From assembly GCF_963678635.1 (NCBI RefSeq), contig NC_087066.1, positions 25,809,736-25,873,735 on the forward strand: a stretch of DNA of 64,000 nt, given 5' to 3'. The notes beneath the pieces are model-generated. The model ran no database searches. It was not told where the DNA came from and was given only the letters and a program-made list of their open reading frames with translations. Of the stretch, positions 34,276 to 46,300 are shown piece by piece; the first letter of the stretch is position 1; each line of letters begins with the position of its first letter. The stretch is from Symsagittifera roscoffensis (lineage: Eukaryota > Xenacoelomorpha > Acoela > Convolutidae). The translations under genes were made by a program, and so were the position numbers.

Positions 34276-35899
34276 CTACAAAAATAGATACAAAACCTAC
34301 ATCCAATAACTAGTAAAACGAAAAAAGGCTTTAAAAACAGTTAAGGAAAAATGCGCTACCAAAATTCGCTTGAGTTCTTAAAGCAATCAAAAACGAAACT
34401 TAAACTCAAAAATGCTGTTAAACTTCCATTGAACCAAAATCAGAACCTTCAAAGGTTTGAAAGAAAGATAAACGAATTGACATGATTAAATGTGGTGTGG
34501 TTGCAACTCTTGTCCTAATTGTGCAGCAACTAGCTACTTGGTTGTTTCGATCACTGAAACTTAGGATCTTTGTATTTGTGTATGTTTTGGTTTTTACTAC
34601 TTTTCAACTTTTTTCCATATCAAGAGACTGTCTTTAAAAGACTAAATCAGTCTGCATGATTAAATCTTAGGTTCTAACTATTCGCCGAACTGAAAACAAC
34701 TAGAGCAAAAATTGCGTACCGAGCTGTGATAAACTAAGCTTTTCGCTGTAAAATTGGTTTCCTAGCTCCAGTTATTGCATCTTTGTCTTTAAAAATTCAA
34801 AACCTAAAGAAAATCCACATTCTGGGTTCAGCGTCTGTCAATTCTTGTTGTTACATCCATTCAAACTCGGAAGGGATGTTGTCTTCTTTTTATGTCTTCT
34901 ATTTCAAACTCGGAAGGGTGTTTAAGTTTTTTTACCATTTTTCCAAGAAAAAAAACTCAATGCCGAGAAAAACCAGTTTGAACTTTTTGTTTCTTAGACA
35001 AATTTCGAAGAACCAAGTAATCTTAGATTAATAGGATAGTTATATATTTAAGCGGTGAAAAACTAATTTTGATTACATATTTAAATTTTTATTGTTGTTC
35101 TAATCATTTTTTAAGGAAAGTTCCTATCGAATTTTGCTGAATTCTTAGGACTATCGAATAGGCTTTTGTTTAGATATTTTCATCAAAACACGAACAAAAA
35201 CGGTGATAAAAAATTTGAAAATAAAAACATTATTGTGGTCGGAATTTTAGTTGCTACTTTAATTGCGGTAAAAAAAGGCTTTCCTCATTGTTGCTTGCGA
35301 CCATTGTTTTTGGGTCTGTTCAAATTATCTTTTTTGGTTTTCCGTGCAAAATCAAGGTTCCACAAATCATAATCAAAATGGGTCCAATGATATATCAAGA
35401 TATATTTTCAATGTTTTTTTTATTTTTATATACAATTTTTGTGGAGAACTGTTGTCGAGTTAGCTTAAGTTACTAAAAATATCGGATACGCCTATGTTGT
35501 AGGCTTTCGTTCATATCTTCTAATCACACCAGGAACAAAAATTGACCAATTTTGAAAAAGAGGCTGTTTTTTTTCTATTATTCTGGTCAGATTTTCCTAT
35601 ATTCGCTGCAAAGCAACCGGGCATCCTGCTTGACTTTCTCCTTAGTTTATCATGCAATAGTAACTAGTTGAAAAAATTTAGAATTGGTGCAATATCAGCC
35701 ACCACGAATGTGTCAATTGAGGTTGATTGAGAAATTATAACGAAGACCTGTTTGTCATAACTTGGTTGGCTCTGAAAACGTGCAAATGTTGTTTCTACTA
35801 ATGACAAAAAAATAGATGTGCGTGTAAAATTTTTTGTTGTTTTCTTTCTATTTCAAAAAAATTTTATTTTATAAAATTTTGTCGCCGCTGCAAAGGTTT
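34276..35899. other. Presumed intron or upstream sequence of the ion-channel gene
   Basis: I find no exon on the minus strand that would supply the N-terminal ligand-binding domain, and no repeat family. The sequence is AT-rich. Confidence 0.4.
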
Positions 35900-38800
35900 T
35901 TTATCAATTATTTTAGACGAAAATAACGAAATATTTGTGCTCAGGTTGGTTTCTTTTGCAGAAAAACTTTGACTCTTTAATTAGCAATTTTTAAGACTTT
36001 TTTCTATCATTCAAAAAGTTTCGTTTTCTTGAGCTAAATTTTTTAAATAAATTTACCGTAGTTTATTTTATGCAAAATATGGGGTTTGAAAAACGCTAAT
36101 TTGACCAATTTGGGACTACTGATGTGCAAAATTCTATTAACGAACTAATAACGAGTAAGTCGAGATTTAATCCGTCTTAGAATACATCCAAATTCAAGTT
36201 TACTATTGAGTGTTTTTAGAACTTTCCTATTATGCAAAATATATCACTTTGTGTTTTACGTAGCGGATGATTTTGAAAAAATCTCAAATTTTTTTTTCTA
36301 ATTTTTTGATTATTTTTGAAATCTTATCCCTGTATTTAAAGTGGACAGTACTCCATCGGCATCAAAAATTTTTAGAACATTCAGAGCTGTGCCCTCATAC
36401 AAATGTGCCGTCATGGTGTTATCTCAATACAACAGTTAACACCCTACAAGAGCGCGTCGAAGTGCCCAAAGTCGGCTGGTTGGAAAGAACTTATTTACGA
36501 GAGTGAACGTAACAACAAAAATTTTTTCTGATAATTTCTTGCAAATTAAGTTGTTTGAAAATTGCAAAATTGGTCAATGTAGGATAACTAACAAGCGAAA
36601 TGATGCCTTCTTATAACACGCGTAAGCGACGGAATGTTGCGTTCTAAATTAAAATAAATCCAGCACCTTAGTCCTTCTAAAACCATAACAGACGCTAAGC
36701 AAACCCTTTGTGCCTTACATAGCATATGGGGGGATGAATTGAAATAAAAGTTAAGCTCCTTTTTTGATTTTTTTTCCATTTATTGTCAATTATTTATACA
36801 AGAAAGCTTTTAATTTACCTTAAGGTGCAATCGCCACATGCAGTGCCTCGTCTTGATACACTGGCAGTCTTGTTTGTTTTTTAAAAAATCTGGTTGGAAT
36901 TTTAAGCGTGGATCTAGTTTGCAAACCACCTATGCTCCCCATTTTTACCAATCTATTAGAGAATTGCCACCCCTATAAATAAAAGCAGTAAGCTGGTATT
37001 AGAACAGTGTATTGGGAACTCGACTTGAATATTCTTTTTAACATTATATACGAGCAGTTTTGTCGTGATGTTATGGGGGTTTAAAGATTGCCATTTTGGC
37101 CAATTTGGGACAGATAAAGCGCGATATATTTCGCTGTTAACGTGTAGGCGGAGGTTTAATCCGTCTTAGAAATCGTTCCAAATCGGTTGAAGGAAGCTTA
37201 TTTGCCATACATGATTTTTTACTAGGAGCGAAATCTATCACTTTGAACTTTTTATAGCGTGTGGGGTGATGTTATTGAAAAAAATCTAGATAGATTTTTA
37301 AATTGTTAGCAAGCAGCTAAATTTTATATTATATTCCAGATAAATTTTGAAAATGTCTGATACAAGCAGATTTGTTTAAATTTTTTTTCTGAACGCAAGT
37401 CACGATTGAAATACCGTTATCTCAATTTTACACTTAACTCCGTACGAGTGCGCTTTGAAGTACCTGAAGTCGGCTCGTTGAAAAAACGAGAAGGATCTTA
37501 ACAACGAAGATACTTTTTACTCTAAAGTTACTTAAGCTAAATGCGAAAGATTCGATATGATAATACTTTGCAAACTACAAAACATCGAACATAATAATCC
37601 AATATATATATTTTAAATTTTTTTCCAGCTTTCTAAGAAAGCGCAAAATATTTATGCTCGGGGTGGTTTCTTTTTCAGTCACTTTTCGATTTCTCAATTA
37701 AGAATTTTCGACAAAACATTTTATACCATCTGAGAATGCTGTTTTTTGTAACTTTTCGCGATTTTGAAAATGCTACTCTGTGATAACTAAGGACCGATAA
37801 CTAAGGTCATTTTGGGATAACTAAGGCCCGATATAACACGTTCTTATAACACGCTTAAGTGGCAATTTAATGCAAACCAAATTGTAATGAGTCAATTTAG
37901 TCGTTTTAAAGTCATAACAGATGCTAAACAGACCGTTGGAGAGGATGTAATGAAGATGACGTTTAGATTTTTTTCCGTTTTTGTCTTTTATTCAAACAAC
38001 GAAATTTTTCAATTGGCCTTAAGAGGCAGTTGAAACATTCTGGAACTCGTCGCGATCTACGAGCAGCCTTGTTTATTTGGAAAGATGACAGTTTGTAATA
38101 TTTTGCAAGGATATAGTTAGGTTTGCCACCACATAAATAAAAGCACTGAGAATACTAAACTTGCTGCTATCTGCTTGGAAATAATTTCGGATGAAAGAAG
38201 CTTATTAAGAAAACTTTTCTATATGCACATTATATCCCTATGATTTTTTTAAATAGCGTGTGGGGTGAAGATATCTAGAAAACTCTCTGAAATTTTTTTC
38301 ATTTTTCCTTTTTTTTCAAAAATGTCATCTATCATATGAAAGGGAAACTATTTCATCAACCTTAAAAACAGTCGGAACTTTCAAAACTTTGCCCTATTAC
38401 GAGCAGATTTACTTATAAAAATTTTTTTAACGCGAGTCATGACTGAAATGGCGGTATCTGAATACTAGATTTAACTCCCAACAAGTTCTGTTGGGAGTTA
38501 AGTTGGGAGTTAAGTGGGAGTTCAATACTTTGCTTTGAAGTAACCGAAATCAGCTGGAGTTGTTGTAACACTAATGTTCTTTTCGGCTGTGAAAAAAATT
38601 GAGCTAAATGCAAACTATTCAGTATCGTTATGTCTTCAAAAGAGAACGCAATAATTCGTTTTTAAATTTAGAATTTTCATTTCAACAGTCGAAGAAAGGT
38701 CAAATTTAGTTATGCTTGGGGTGTTTTTTTTTTCAGTCAGTTTTCGAATTTTTAACTAAGCCTTATCACATAAATTATATATACCATTTAAGAGATTTTG

Positions 38801-41207
38801 CTGTCTTGAGATCAAGTTTAAACCGATATTATACCTGTGATTGTTTATATTAGCGTTACGGGGCTTACAAAAGGATGATTTTGTAAAAATGTTGATACAC
38901 TAGCAGTCTCGTTTGTTTTTTAAAATGACTGGTTGGAACAATATGCGTGGATCTAGTTAGCAAACCCCTTGTACTCCCCATATCTACCTATTTATTAGAG
39001 AATTGCCACTCCTATGAATTAAAGCAGTAAGTTAGCACTAGAACAGTGTATTTAGAATTCGAACTCGACTAAATAAATCTATTTAAAAAAAAACACTTTT
39101 CTATATGCAAGATATAACAATTTCAAATTTTATAGCGTGTGGGGTGAAGATTCTTGAAAAAAAAAGTTTTTTTTTAAATTTTTTCAATTTTTCATTATTT
39201 TTGAAATAATCATCTACCATATGAAAACTACTTCATCAACCTTAAAAACATTCAGATTTTTAAAAATTTGCCCTAATACGAGCAGATTCAATTAAAATGT
39301 TTTTTAAACGCAATTCACGACTGAAATGGCTGTATCTGAATACTACACTTAACTCCCTACAAATGTGCTTCGAAGTAGCCAAAATCAGCTGGTTGGAAAA
39401 ACCAACTCTCCGAGAGTAATTGTAACACTAAAGTATTTTTCGGTTCTGAAAATAAATAAGCTAAATGCAAATGATTTAGTATCGTTATATCTTCAAAAGA
39501 GAACACAATAATCCAATTTTTCATTTTAAAGTTTTCATTCGAATTGTCAAAGAAAACGCAACTTATTTATAGTTGAGGTGGTTTTATTCACTCAGTTTTC
39601 GACTTCTTAACTAAGCCTTTTCACATAATTATTTTTACCATCTAAGAGATATTGCTGTCTTGAATTCAGATTTAAAACAACATTTTACCTTTGATTGTAT
39701 ATTGTAGCATTACGGGGTTTAAAAATGTCTAATTTGGTCAATTTGTGATAATAAACGCTTGGTATTATGCGTTCTTATAACAGTTGCACATTGAATTGAG
39801 TACAGCATGTCGGTCCTTTCAAAACTATAAAAAACGATAAACACACCCTTTGTCTTTTTCATAGCATATCGGGTGTGAAATGAAATTAAAGCTTACATCA
39901 ATTTTTTTCTATTATTTTGAATCATTCGACCAAAAAAAATTTCAATTGATCTTAGAGTGCAATCGGCACTCTCAGTGCCTCGTCCTGATATACTAGCAGT
40001 CTTGTTTGTTTTTAAAATGACTGGTTGGAGCATTATGCGTGGATCTAGTTACCAATCACCTATGCTCCCAGTTTTAATGTGCGAAATATAACACTTTGAA
40101 CTTTTTTTAGGGTTTGAGGGGATGCTATTGAGAAAATTCTAGATATATTTAAAAAAGTTTTTGTTTTTGTTTGAAAAATTCTTTCATTTTGTTAAAGAGG
40201 ACACACCAATGATCTTGAGCAAATTCGGAAAAAAACAGAGTTTCGCCCTGATATAAACAGATTTGTTTAAATATCTTTTCTGAGCGTGAACGCGAGTCAG
40301 GACTGAAATGCCGTTACGTCAATTTTACTTTTAACTCGCTACAAATGCGCTTTGAAGTACCTAAATGCGGCTGGTTGAAAAAACCAACTTTACGAGAAAG
40401 ATCTTAACAACGAGGATTTTTTTCACTTTAAATTTGTTTAAGCTATACGCAAGAAAATCAATATGATAATTTTTTCCAATCACCAAAAATAGAGAACATA
40501 ATATTCCAATATATTATTAATTTTTTAGTCCAACTTTCGAAGAAAAAGCGAAAAATTTATTCTTGTGGTGGTTTTATTTCAGTCACCTTTCGAGTTCTCA
40601 ATTAAGAGTTTTAGAGAAGACTTTTTATACCATCTGAGACTTTTTATACCATCATATGCTACTTTTGTGGCTTTTTGTGACTTTCTGAATACTACATTTA
40701 ACTCCCAACAAGTTTTGTCGGGAGTTCAGTTGGGAGTTAAGTGGGAGTTCAAAACTTTGCTTTGAAGTAGCCAAAGTCAGCTGGTTGGAAAAACCAACTT
40801 TACCAGAGTTATTGTAACACTAAAGTTCTGTTCGGTTTTGAAAAAAAAATTAAGCTAAATGCAATCTTCAAAAGAGAACGCAATAATCCATTTTTTTTTT
40901 TAATTTTAAAATTTTCATTTCAACAGTCGAAGAAAGGTCAAATTAAGCTATGCTTCAAATATATTCACATAAATATTTTTACCATCTGAGAGATATTGCT
41001 GTCTTGAGCTCAAACTTAAAACGACGTTTTAGCTGTGATTGTTTATCGTAGCGTTACGGTGTTTGAAAATGGCTAATTTGGTCAATTTGTGATAATAAAC
41101 GCGCGGTATAATGCGTTCTTATAACCCTCGTAAGTGGCGAATTAATGTGTTCCAAATTGAATTGAACACCGTTCCAATGAATTCCAGCATATCAGCTCTT
41201 TTAATAC
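35900..41207 (+). repeat. Array of about 1-kb satellite-like repeats, related to the 16.3-kb pair
   Basis: Diagnostic boxes recur in order. AAGTcgGCTGGTTGGAAAAACCAAC-type boxes with an upstream TTAACtcccTACAAG lie near 36410, 37430, 38470, 39345, 40320 and 40695. TGATACACTAGCAGTCTTGT-type boxes lie near 36850, 38045, 38890 and 39985. Spacing is mostly 0.85-1.2 kb. The GCGTGTGGGGTGA and GGCCAATTTGGGAC boxes are reverse complements of boxes in the 16295-17358 units. No coding region is present. The array is cut at its right end by the large LTR element. Confidence 0.75.
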
Positions 41208-41617
41208 TGGAACCTGATCTAAACTACATTTTATGATTGGATAATTTAGATATTTTACCAATGTAAAGTATTTAATATTAACCAATCATGATCCATCTAA
41301 CTAACAACCCACTTATTTGTAAGTGCTGAAGTTACTTGTAATTTCAGCACCAGAGAGATTTGAATTTAACTTAGAAATTAGTTGGACTCTCCCGAGCACT
41401 TCAGCAGCCGCAATAAACCAGTATACCCTAGATCTATTGAGCCTAGCAGAGACTAGTTAAACAACCTGAGACTAGATAGTATAAGAGTAAGATTAGGATC
41501 GGTATTAGACTAAGAAGTTGCACGAATCTATCCGGCCGAAAATAAGATAGCGTGACGAGCAGACGGTGTACCCTATCCGAAATTACTCTATGAGTTAACC
41601 AACTCGGTCCTAACTCA
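41208..41617 (+). repeat. 5' LTR (410 bp)
   Basis: Starts TGGAACCTGATC and ends GGTCCTAACTCA. It is identical to the 3' LTR except at two sites near the CTTCAGCAGCCGCAATAAACC stretch. The TGCTGAAGTTAC...TTTCAGCA segment can pair with itself. Confidence 0.93.
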
Positions 41618-41619
41618 TC

Positions 41620-41639
41620 TGGTGCGACCATAAGTCTCG
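41620..41639 (+). promoter_or_regulatory. Candidate primer-binding site
   Basis: TGGTGCGACCATAAGTCTCG begins two bases after the LTR. A TGG start two bases past the LTR is the expected place and form for pairing with a tRNA 3' CCA end. I cannot say which tRNA. Confidence 0.6.
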
Positions 41640-42872
41640 AACAAGACCTTAATAGCTTAGAATTAACCAAAATAGATTAGAAATTAGACAAAAACATTTA
41701 CAAAATGTTATACGACAATAATTTAATCGAAATGTCTCTACGACTCAATAGATCAGAGCCAATATTCCGAACCATAACAGAACTACCCGGAATTGGAAGA
41801 AGACCTCGAACCAGAGACGACATACGACAAAGTAGAAACTTGCCATATAGCTATATGATAGTTAGGCAAAAACCAGAACAAACTTTTATATTTAGAATAC
41901 TACTGGCAATGAATTTAAATTTTCATTTGCAAACATAAAACCTTGAAGTTAATCTTCAAAATCATTTCAGGCGCTAAACAAAATTATTAATATACAATAA
42001 CGATTGATAAAAAGATCTAAGATCGTTTTCCTAAAATTCTGCAGTAATATACAAAACATGTTTGAAAAATATTTATTGAAAAATAAAAAATAAAAATTAG
42101 TAGCATGACAATAAATGGTTAATAATCATAAATCATCCTGTTGTTCCAGCTCCATCACCTAAAACATAACAGCAATCATAAACCCACTAATATCATCAAA
42201 ACACTAAATCTTTCCTTTACACACATTTAAAATTTTATTAAAACTTAAATTCACTTAATTTTAAAACCAGATCATCAAGGCTTATCCTTGGATCTTAAAT
42301 CATTTTCTACTTAATTAAATTTCAAAAATTGATCATCAAGGCTTATCCTTGGATCAAACAGAACAACTTTGTTCTCCCCCACCCACTTAATTAGTGTCTA
42401 ACGACCTCAAACGTCGATTCACTACCCAACCCTTTCTAAAGACCCAAGACTAATAGAAATTTTTAAACAAAACTAATCATTCAAATTAGGATAAACAGTG
42501 AAGAACTTCGGTTATTCATCCTTCACTTGACCCCCCCTCTTACCAGACCCAGGATAAATCTTAGACTTAGTAAGTTTAAAATAGTATCTAACGAACTACT
42601 CGCGTTCTAATTATACCTGAACCTTGTGGATCGATTTACTATTCTCCAACCCTTGAACACAATCACTACCCCTAAGTAAGATTAAGTAAGTTAACACCTT
42701 AACTTATACTAGCCACGAGAAAGTAAAAAATCATTCTTCGGAATCGATATACTTTTCTCTCCAACCCTGAACAAATAGACCCAGGTTAAGCTAACCAAAA
42801 AATCGTAAGAACTAACAGTTTAGGAAAATAGAAATCATTTAACAACCTTTTGCATCCGTCATTCTAAACCTT
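41640..42872 (+). other. Long untranslated leader with repeated hairpins
   Basis: Two identical 25-bp copies (GATCATCAAGGCTTATCCTT and five more bases) lie at 42270-42294 and 42331-42355. Each can form a CAAGG/CCTTG stem. A CGATTTACT...CCAACCCT motif recurs near 42415, 42630 and 42745. Several GTAAG splice-donor-like sites lie near 42570, 42673 and 42685. A 77-codon frame at 41705-41938 may be incidental. Repeated stem-loops in this position would suit RNA packaging or dimerisation (inference). Confidence 0.5.
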
Positions 42873-43340
42873 ATGTCATTTAAAAACCTAGGAAATAAAC
42901 AAACAATCGTTTTACACAATTGTGAAATAGATAACAAAAAATACGACCTTGTAATCACACCTCATACACAAACAGTTGGATACATTCGAACAAAACGACA
43001 AACACTAAAAAGAAAAATAATAACGAAACAAAGACAAATAACACGAAAAAGATTTTCAAAAAATCGAAACGCATTTTCAGAATCAGAAACCAACAGTTTA
43101 GACGAACTTTACAAACTAAAAGAATCAATAGATAAAAATTACCCACTTCACAATCAATTATATTTTTCTGACTCAGAAACAACTTCAAATTCATCAAAAA
43201 GAGGAAAAAGAAGAATAAAAAAGCAGTATAAACACAAACCAGTACATTTATACAATTGGAATCAACCAATTCGACACATTAATAATTACATATTAACAGT
43301 CATCGAACGAAAAAATGAGCTCAACGCACACCCCAGGTGA
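42873..43340 (+). CDS. Basic pre-gag protein, unrecognised (155 aa)
   Basis: An uninterrupted ATG frame upstream of gag-pol, overlapping its start by 26 nt in another frame. The protein is strongly basic in the middle (RTKRQTLKRKIITKQRQ and a later KRGKRRIKKQYKHK), with a Ser/Asp/Glu patch between (about residues 68-110). There is no membrane segment or cysteine motif. The basic clusters could serve as nuclear-localisation or RNA-binding signals. I recognise no family. Its compact overlap with gag and the young age of the element suggest it is a real gene, comparable in position to pre-gag frames of some complex retroelements. Confidence 0.55.
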   Translation: MSFKNLGNKQTIVLHNCEIDNKKYDLVITPHTQTVGYIRTKRQTLKRKIITKQRQITRKRFSKNRNAFSESETNSLDELYKLKESIDKNYPLHNQLYFSDSETTSNSSKRGKRRIKKQYKHKPVHLYNWNQPIRHINNYILTVIERKNELNAHPR

Positions 43341-46300
43341 AGAAAGTCCAGATGATGATGAAATCTTTCCTTTTATAGTAGATGCAACCACTGATAGAGG
43401 ACAGCATATATTTTGCAAAAATTTACTATTAAATTTATTTGAACCCGGAATCAGTCCATGTAAAACAGAGTTCCCAGATGTAAAAATCAAAAGACAAATC
43501 ATAGACCACTACTTAAAAGATATATGCAACATAACACAACAGTATGGAATCTACTCCATAGAATTCACCTCACCAAACCATAATAATAGAAAATATACAA
43601 TTCAAACAGACGATCTTGATTTAGAATTTTCAAAAGTTTTTTCAGAATATATAAAAAGCATCCAATATCATAACTCACAAAGAGCAAACTCCATATTCAC
43701 CAATGAAGTTTTCGCAATAATATATAGTTATATTTCGATATTAGAAAACGAAATCCCAATAACAAATGTCTCACCGACAGAAACATCTAAACATTTGAAA
43801 GTACGACATGAAATCACACTACTCTCTAGTTATTTAAACATCATTAAAGAAAATTTCACGAAAGACGACGTTTCACAACATACAAAACACGATCTACAAA
43901 AAATTTTGGCATGGTTCATAATAGATTATTTCACACACAATATTGATTTAATTGCACAAGCAAGAAAAAATTTTAGACCCCAAAACTCGAACGATGATAC
44001 CGCTATCACAGAACAATCAGATTATGTTTGGGACCCCGAATGGTCTCATCCCGCATTTATAAGCTTCCCACAAACAATCTCAAGTCAAGCAATAAGTACA
44101 ATATCTTACATAAGAGATTATGTAAAAGTAATACCATTAACCATTGATGCAACACCATTAAACTATAATACATTTTTGCCCGATACACAAAATAATAGTT
44201 TAAACTCTACAGTTATACACAATGAAAACCTCAATGGAACTAGGAATCTTACTCAACAAGATATCCAGACACCATCACACTTCATAAATGAAGAAATTGT
44301 ACACACAACAACTACACAACAAAGTATTTCACCAATACGCCCAAATTTAACAACACCAAGAAATACAAATCCTTCACAAACACAGGTAACCTTACAATCA
44401 ACCGTTAAACCTTCGGTTGCCCCTAAATATTCACATATGGATTACCAAACATACAGACCCATGACAATACCATCAAAAACACGCAAAACATTCACTAGAA
44501 ACAACTTTGCAGACCATAATTATAATTATACACATCCATCAAAAACATATAACCAACCACAAAGAAATTTTAACCAATATACAAGATCTCGAAATTGGGA
44601 CAACCCAATGACCCAACCTAATTCAATAAATTTCCAAACAAATCCTCCACAGGATCACAGTGAAAATTACCCATTTTTTCAACAAAATAAAAATAAAAAA
44701 CAGACATCTTATCAAATGGATTATTTATCCTCAGATGATGATTTCTTACAACCAGATATATTTGCACCAAATACTCAAGAATATCGTAGACAAGGAATAC
44801 AGAAAACACGTACAAATCATAGAAATTTTTCTCCACAACCAATAGATGCACAACATCAACAACCAATTCAACAACAAAATCTAATTAATACACAATCTTT
44901 TCAACCAATTCAACAACAAAATCCAATGACTGCACACTCGTATCAAGCATCACAAATGCAAAATGAAATACCACTCCCATATTATCTCCAACAACATGAA
45001 ATAACAAGAAACCAACTTTCAAATTTTTCTCAAATGCCAAATGCAGCAGAATCATTACAAATGACAATGAATCCATACCTTATGGGTGGATCATCAATAA
45101 CATCAAACAAACCTTTAATGGTTTTCACAGGAACAGACCCTGAATACTCTGTAGAAGATTATTTAAATGCAGTAACAGCAAACCTGATTTTAAATATTGG
45201 ACCTGAACCAATTAATACGCCACTACATCAAAATTGGATACATCGACGCACAGCGTTAATACAAACAACCTTAGATGGCGCAGCCCAAAAATGGTTTTCA
45301 GTACTACCTCTAGAAATAAAATCAAACTGGAAAAGGTTTACACAGGAATTTTCAAAAATGTTTGACTCCGAAAGAAACAAACAACAACAAAGAGTTTTAT
45401 GTAATGAAATTCGCAGATTACCAAACGAAACCATCAAGCAAATAGCAGTACGAATCGAAACACTAGTTCGAAAAGCATATTCATTAAATACACATGACTA
45501 TAAAAACACAAAGATGACAGAAATCTTAATGATGACCTTAACACCACAATTAAGGAAAATAGCAATAAAAAAGAGAGCATCCCATCCTTCTTCAATTCGA
45601 GAACCCGATTTAGATTTTCGAAAACTAGTAGACAAATTAGAACAAGCAGAAATCACGATGAAACTAGAAGAAACGGAAAATCTGAAATTACAATACGTTA
45701 ACAGAATTGAAACGACTCCCACTAATATTAATAATATACAGGAATCAGAGACAGACCTCGTTGAAAAAATCACTGAAATACTCAATATTTACGAAAAGAA
45801 CCCAAACTTTAAAGGCAAACCATCTTTCAAAAAATGGTGTAATTATTGCCGACGATACGGACATAGTATTTCCGAATGTAGACAAAAACAGCAAGACAAT
45901 CAAAATAAACCTCAAAAATATAAAGAACCAAATAAATCATTCTATCAATACATGAAAAAAGATCAAAATCTACCGAACAAAACAGTTTACAGCAACAACA
46001 GTTCAGGAAAACCACTCCCGAACAATACAAATTATACAAGAAATCAATCACCATATAACTCAAGTTATAGAGGAAGATCGCCAGAACGAAGAAATACACA
46101 AAATTCATCACAAAATCACTACAATAGACCAAATAGTAGAAGTAACTACTCCAGATCAAATTCAAATACACAACGATTTGTTTCTAGATCTAATTCCCAA
46201 TCAAGAAATAACTACTATCCAAACAACCAATCACGAAATTCATCATACAATAGGAATAGAAACTACTCCTATAATCGAAATAGTAGTTATTCAAACAACC

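Noticed and set aside
41203-41207. AATAC as a target-site duplication of the giant element
   Set aside because: The right flank reads GATGT; no 4-6 bp match is found at either end.
41705-41938. 77-codon open frame in the leader of the giant element
   Set aside because: It lies just after the primer-binding site with no conserved pattern; leader frames of this size occur by chance, so it is mentioned only within the leader entry.
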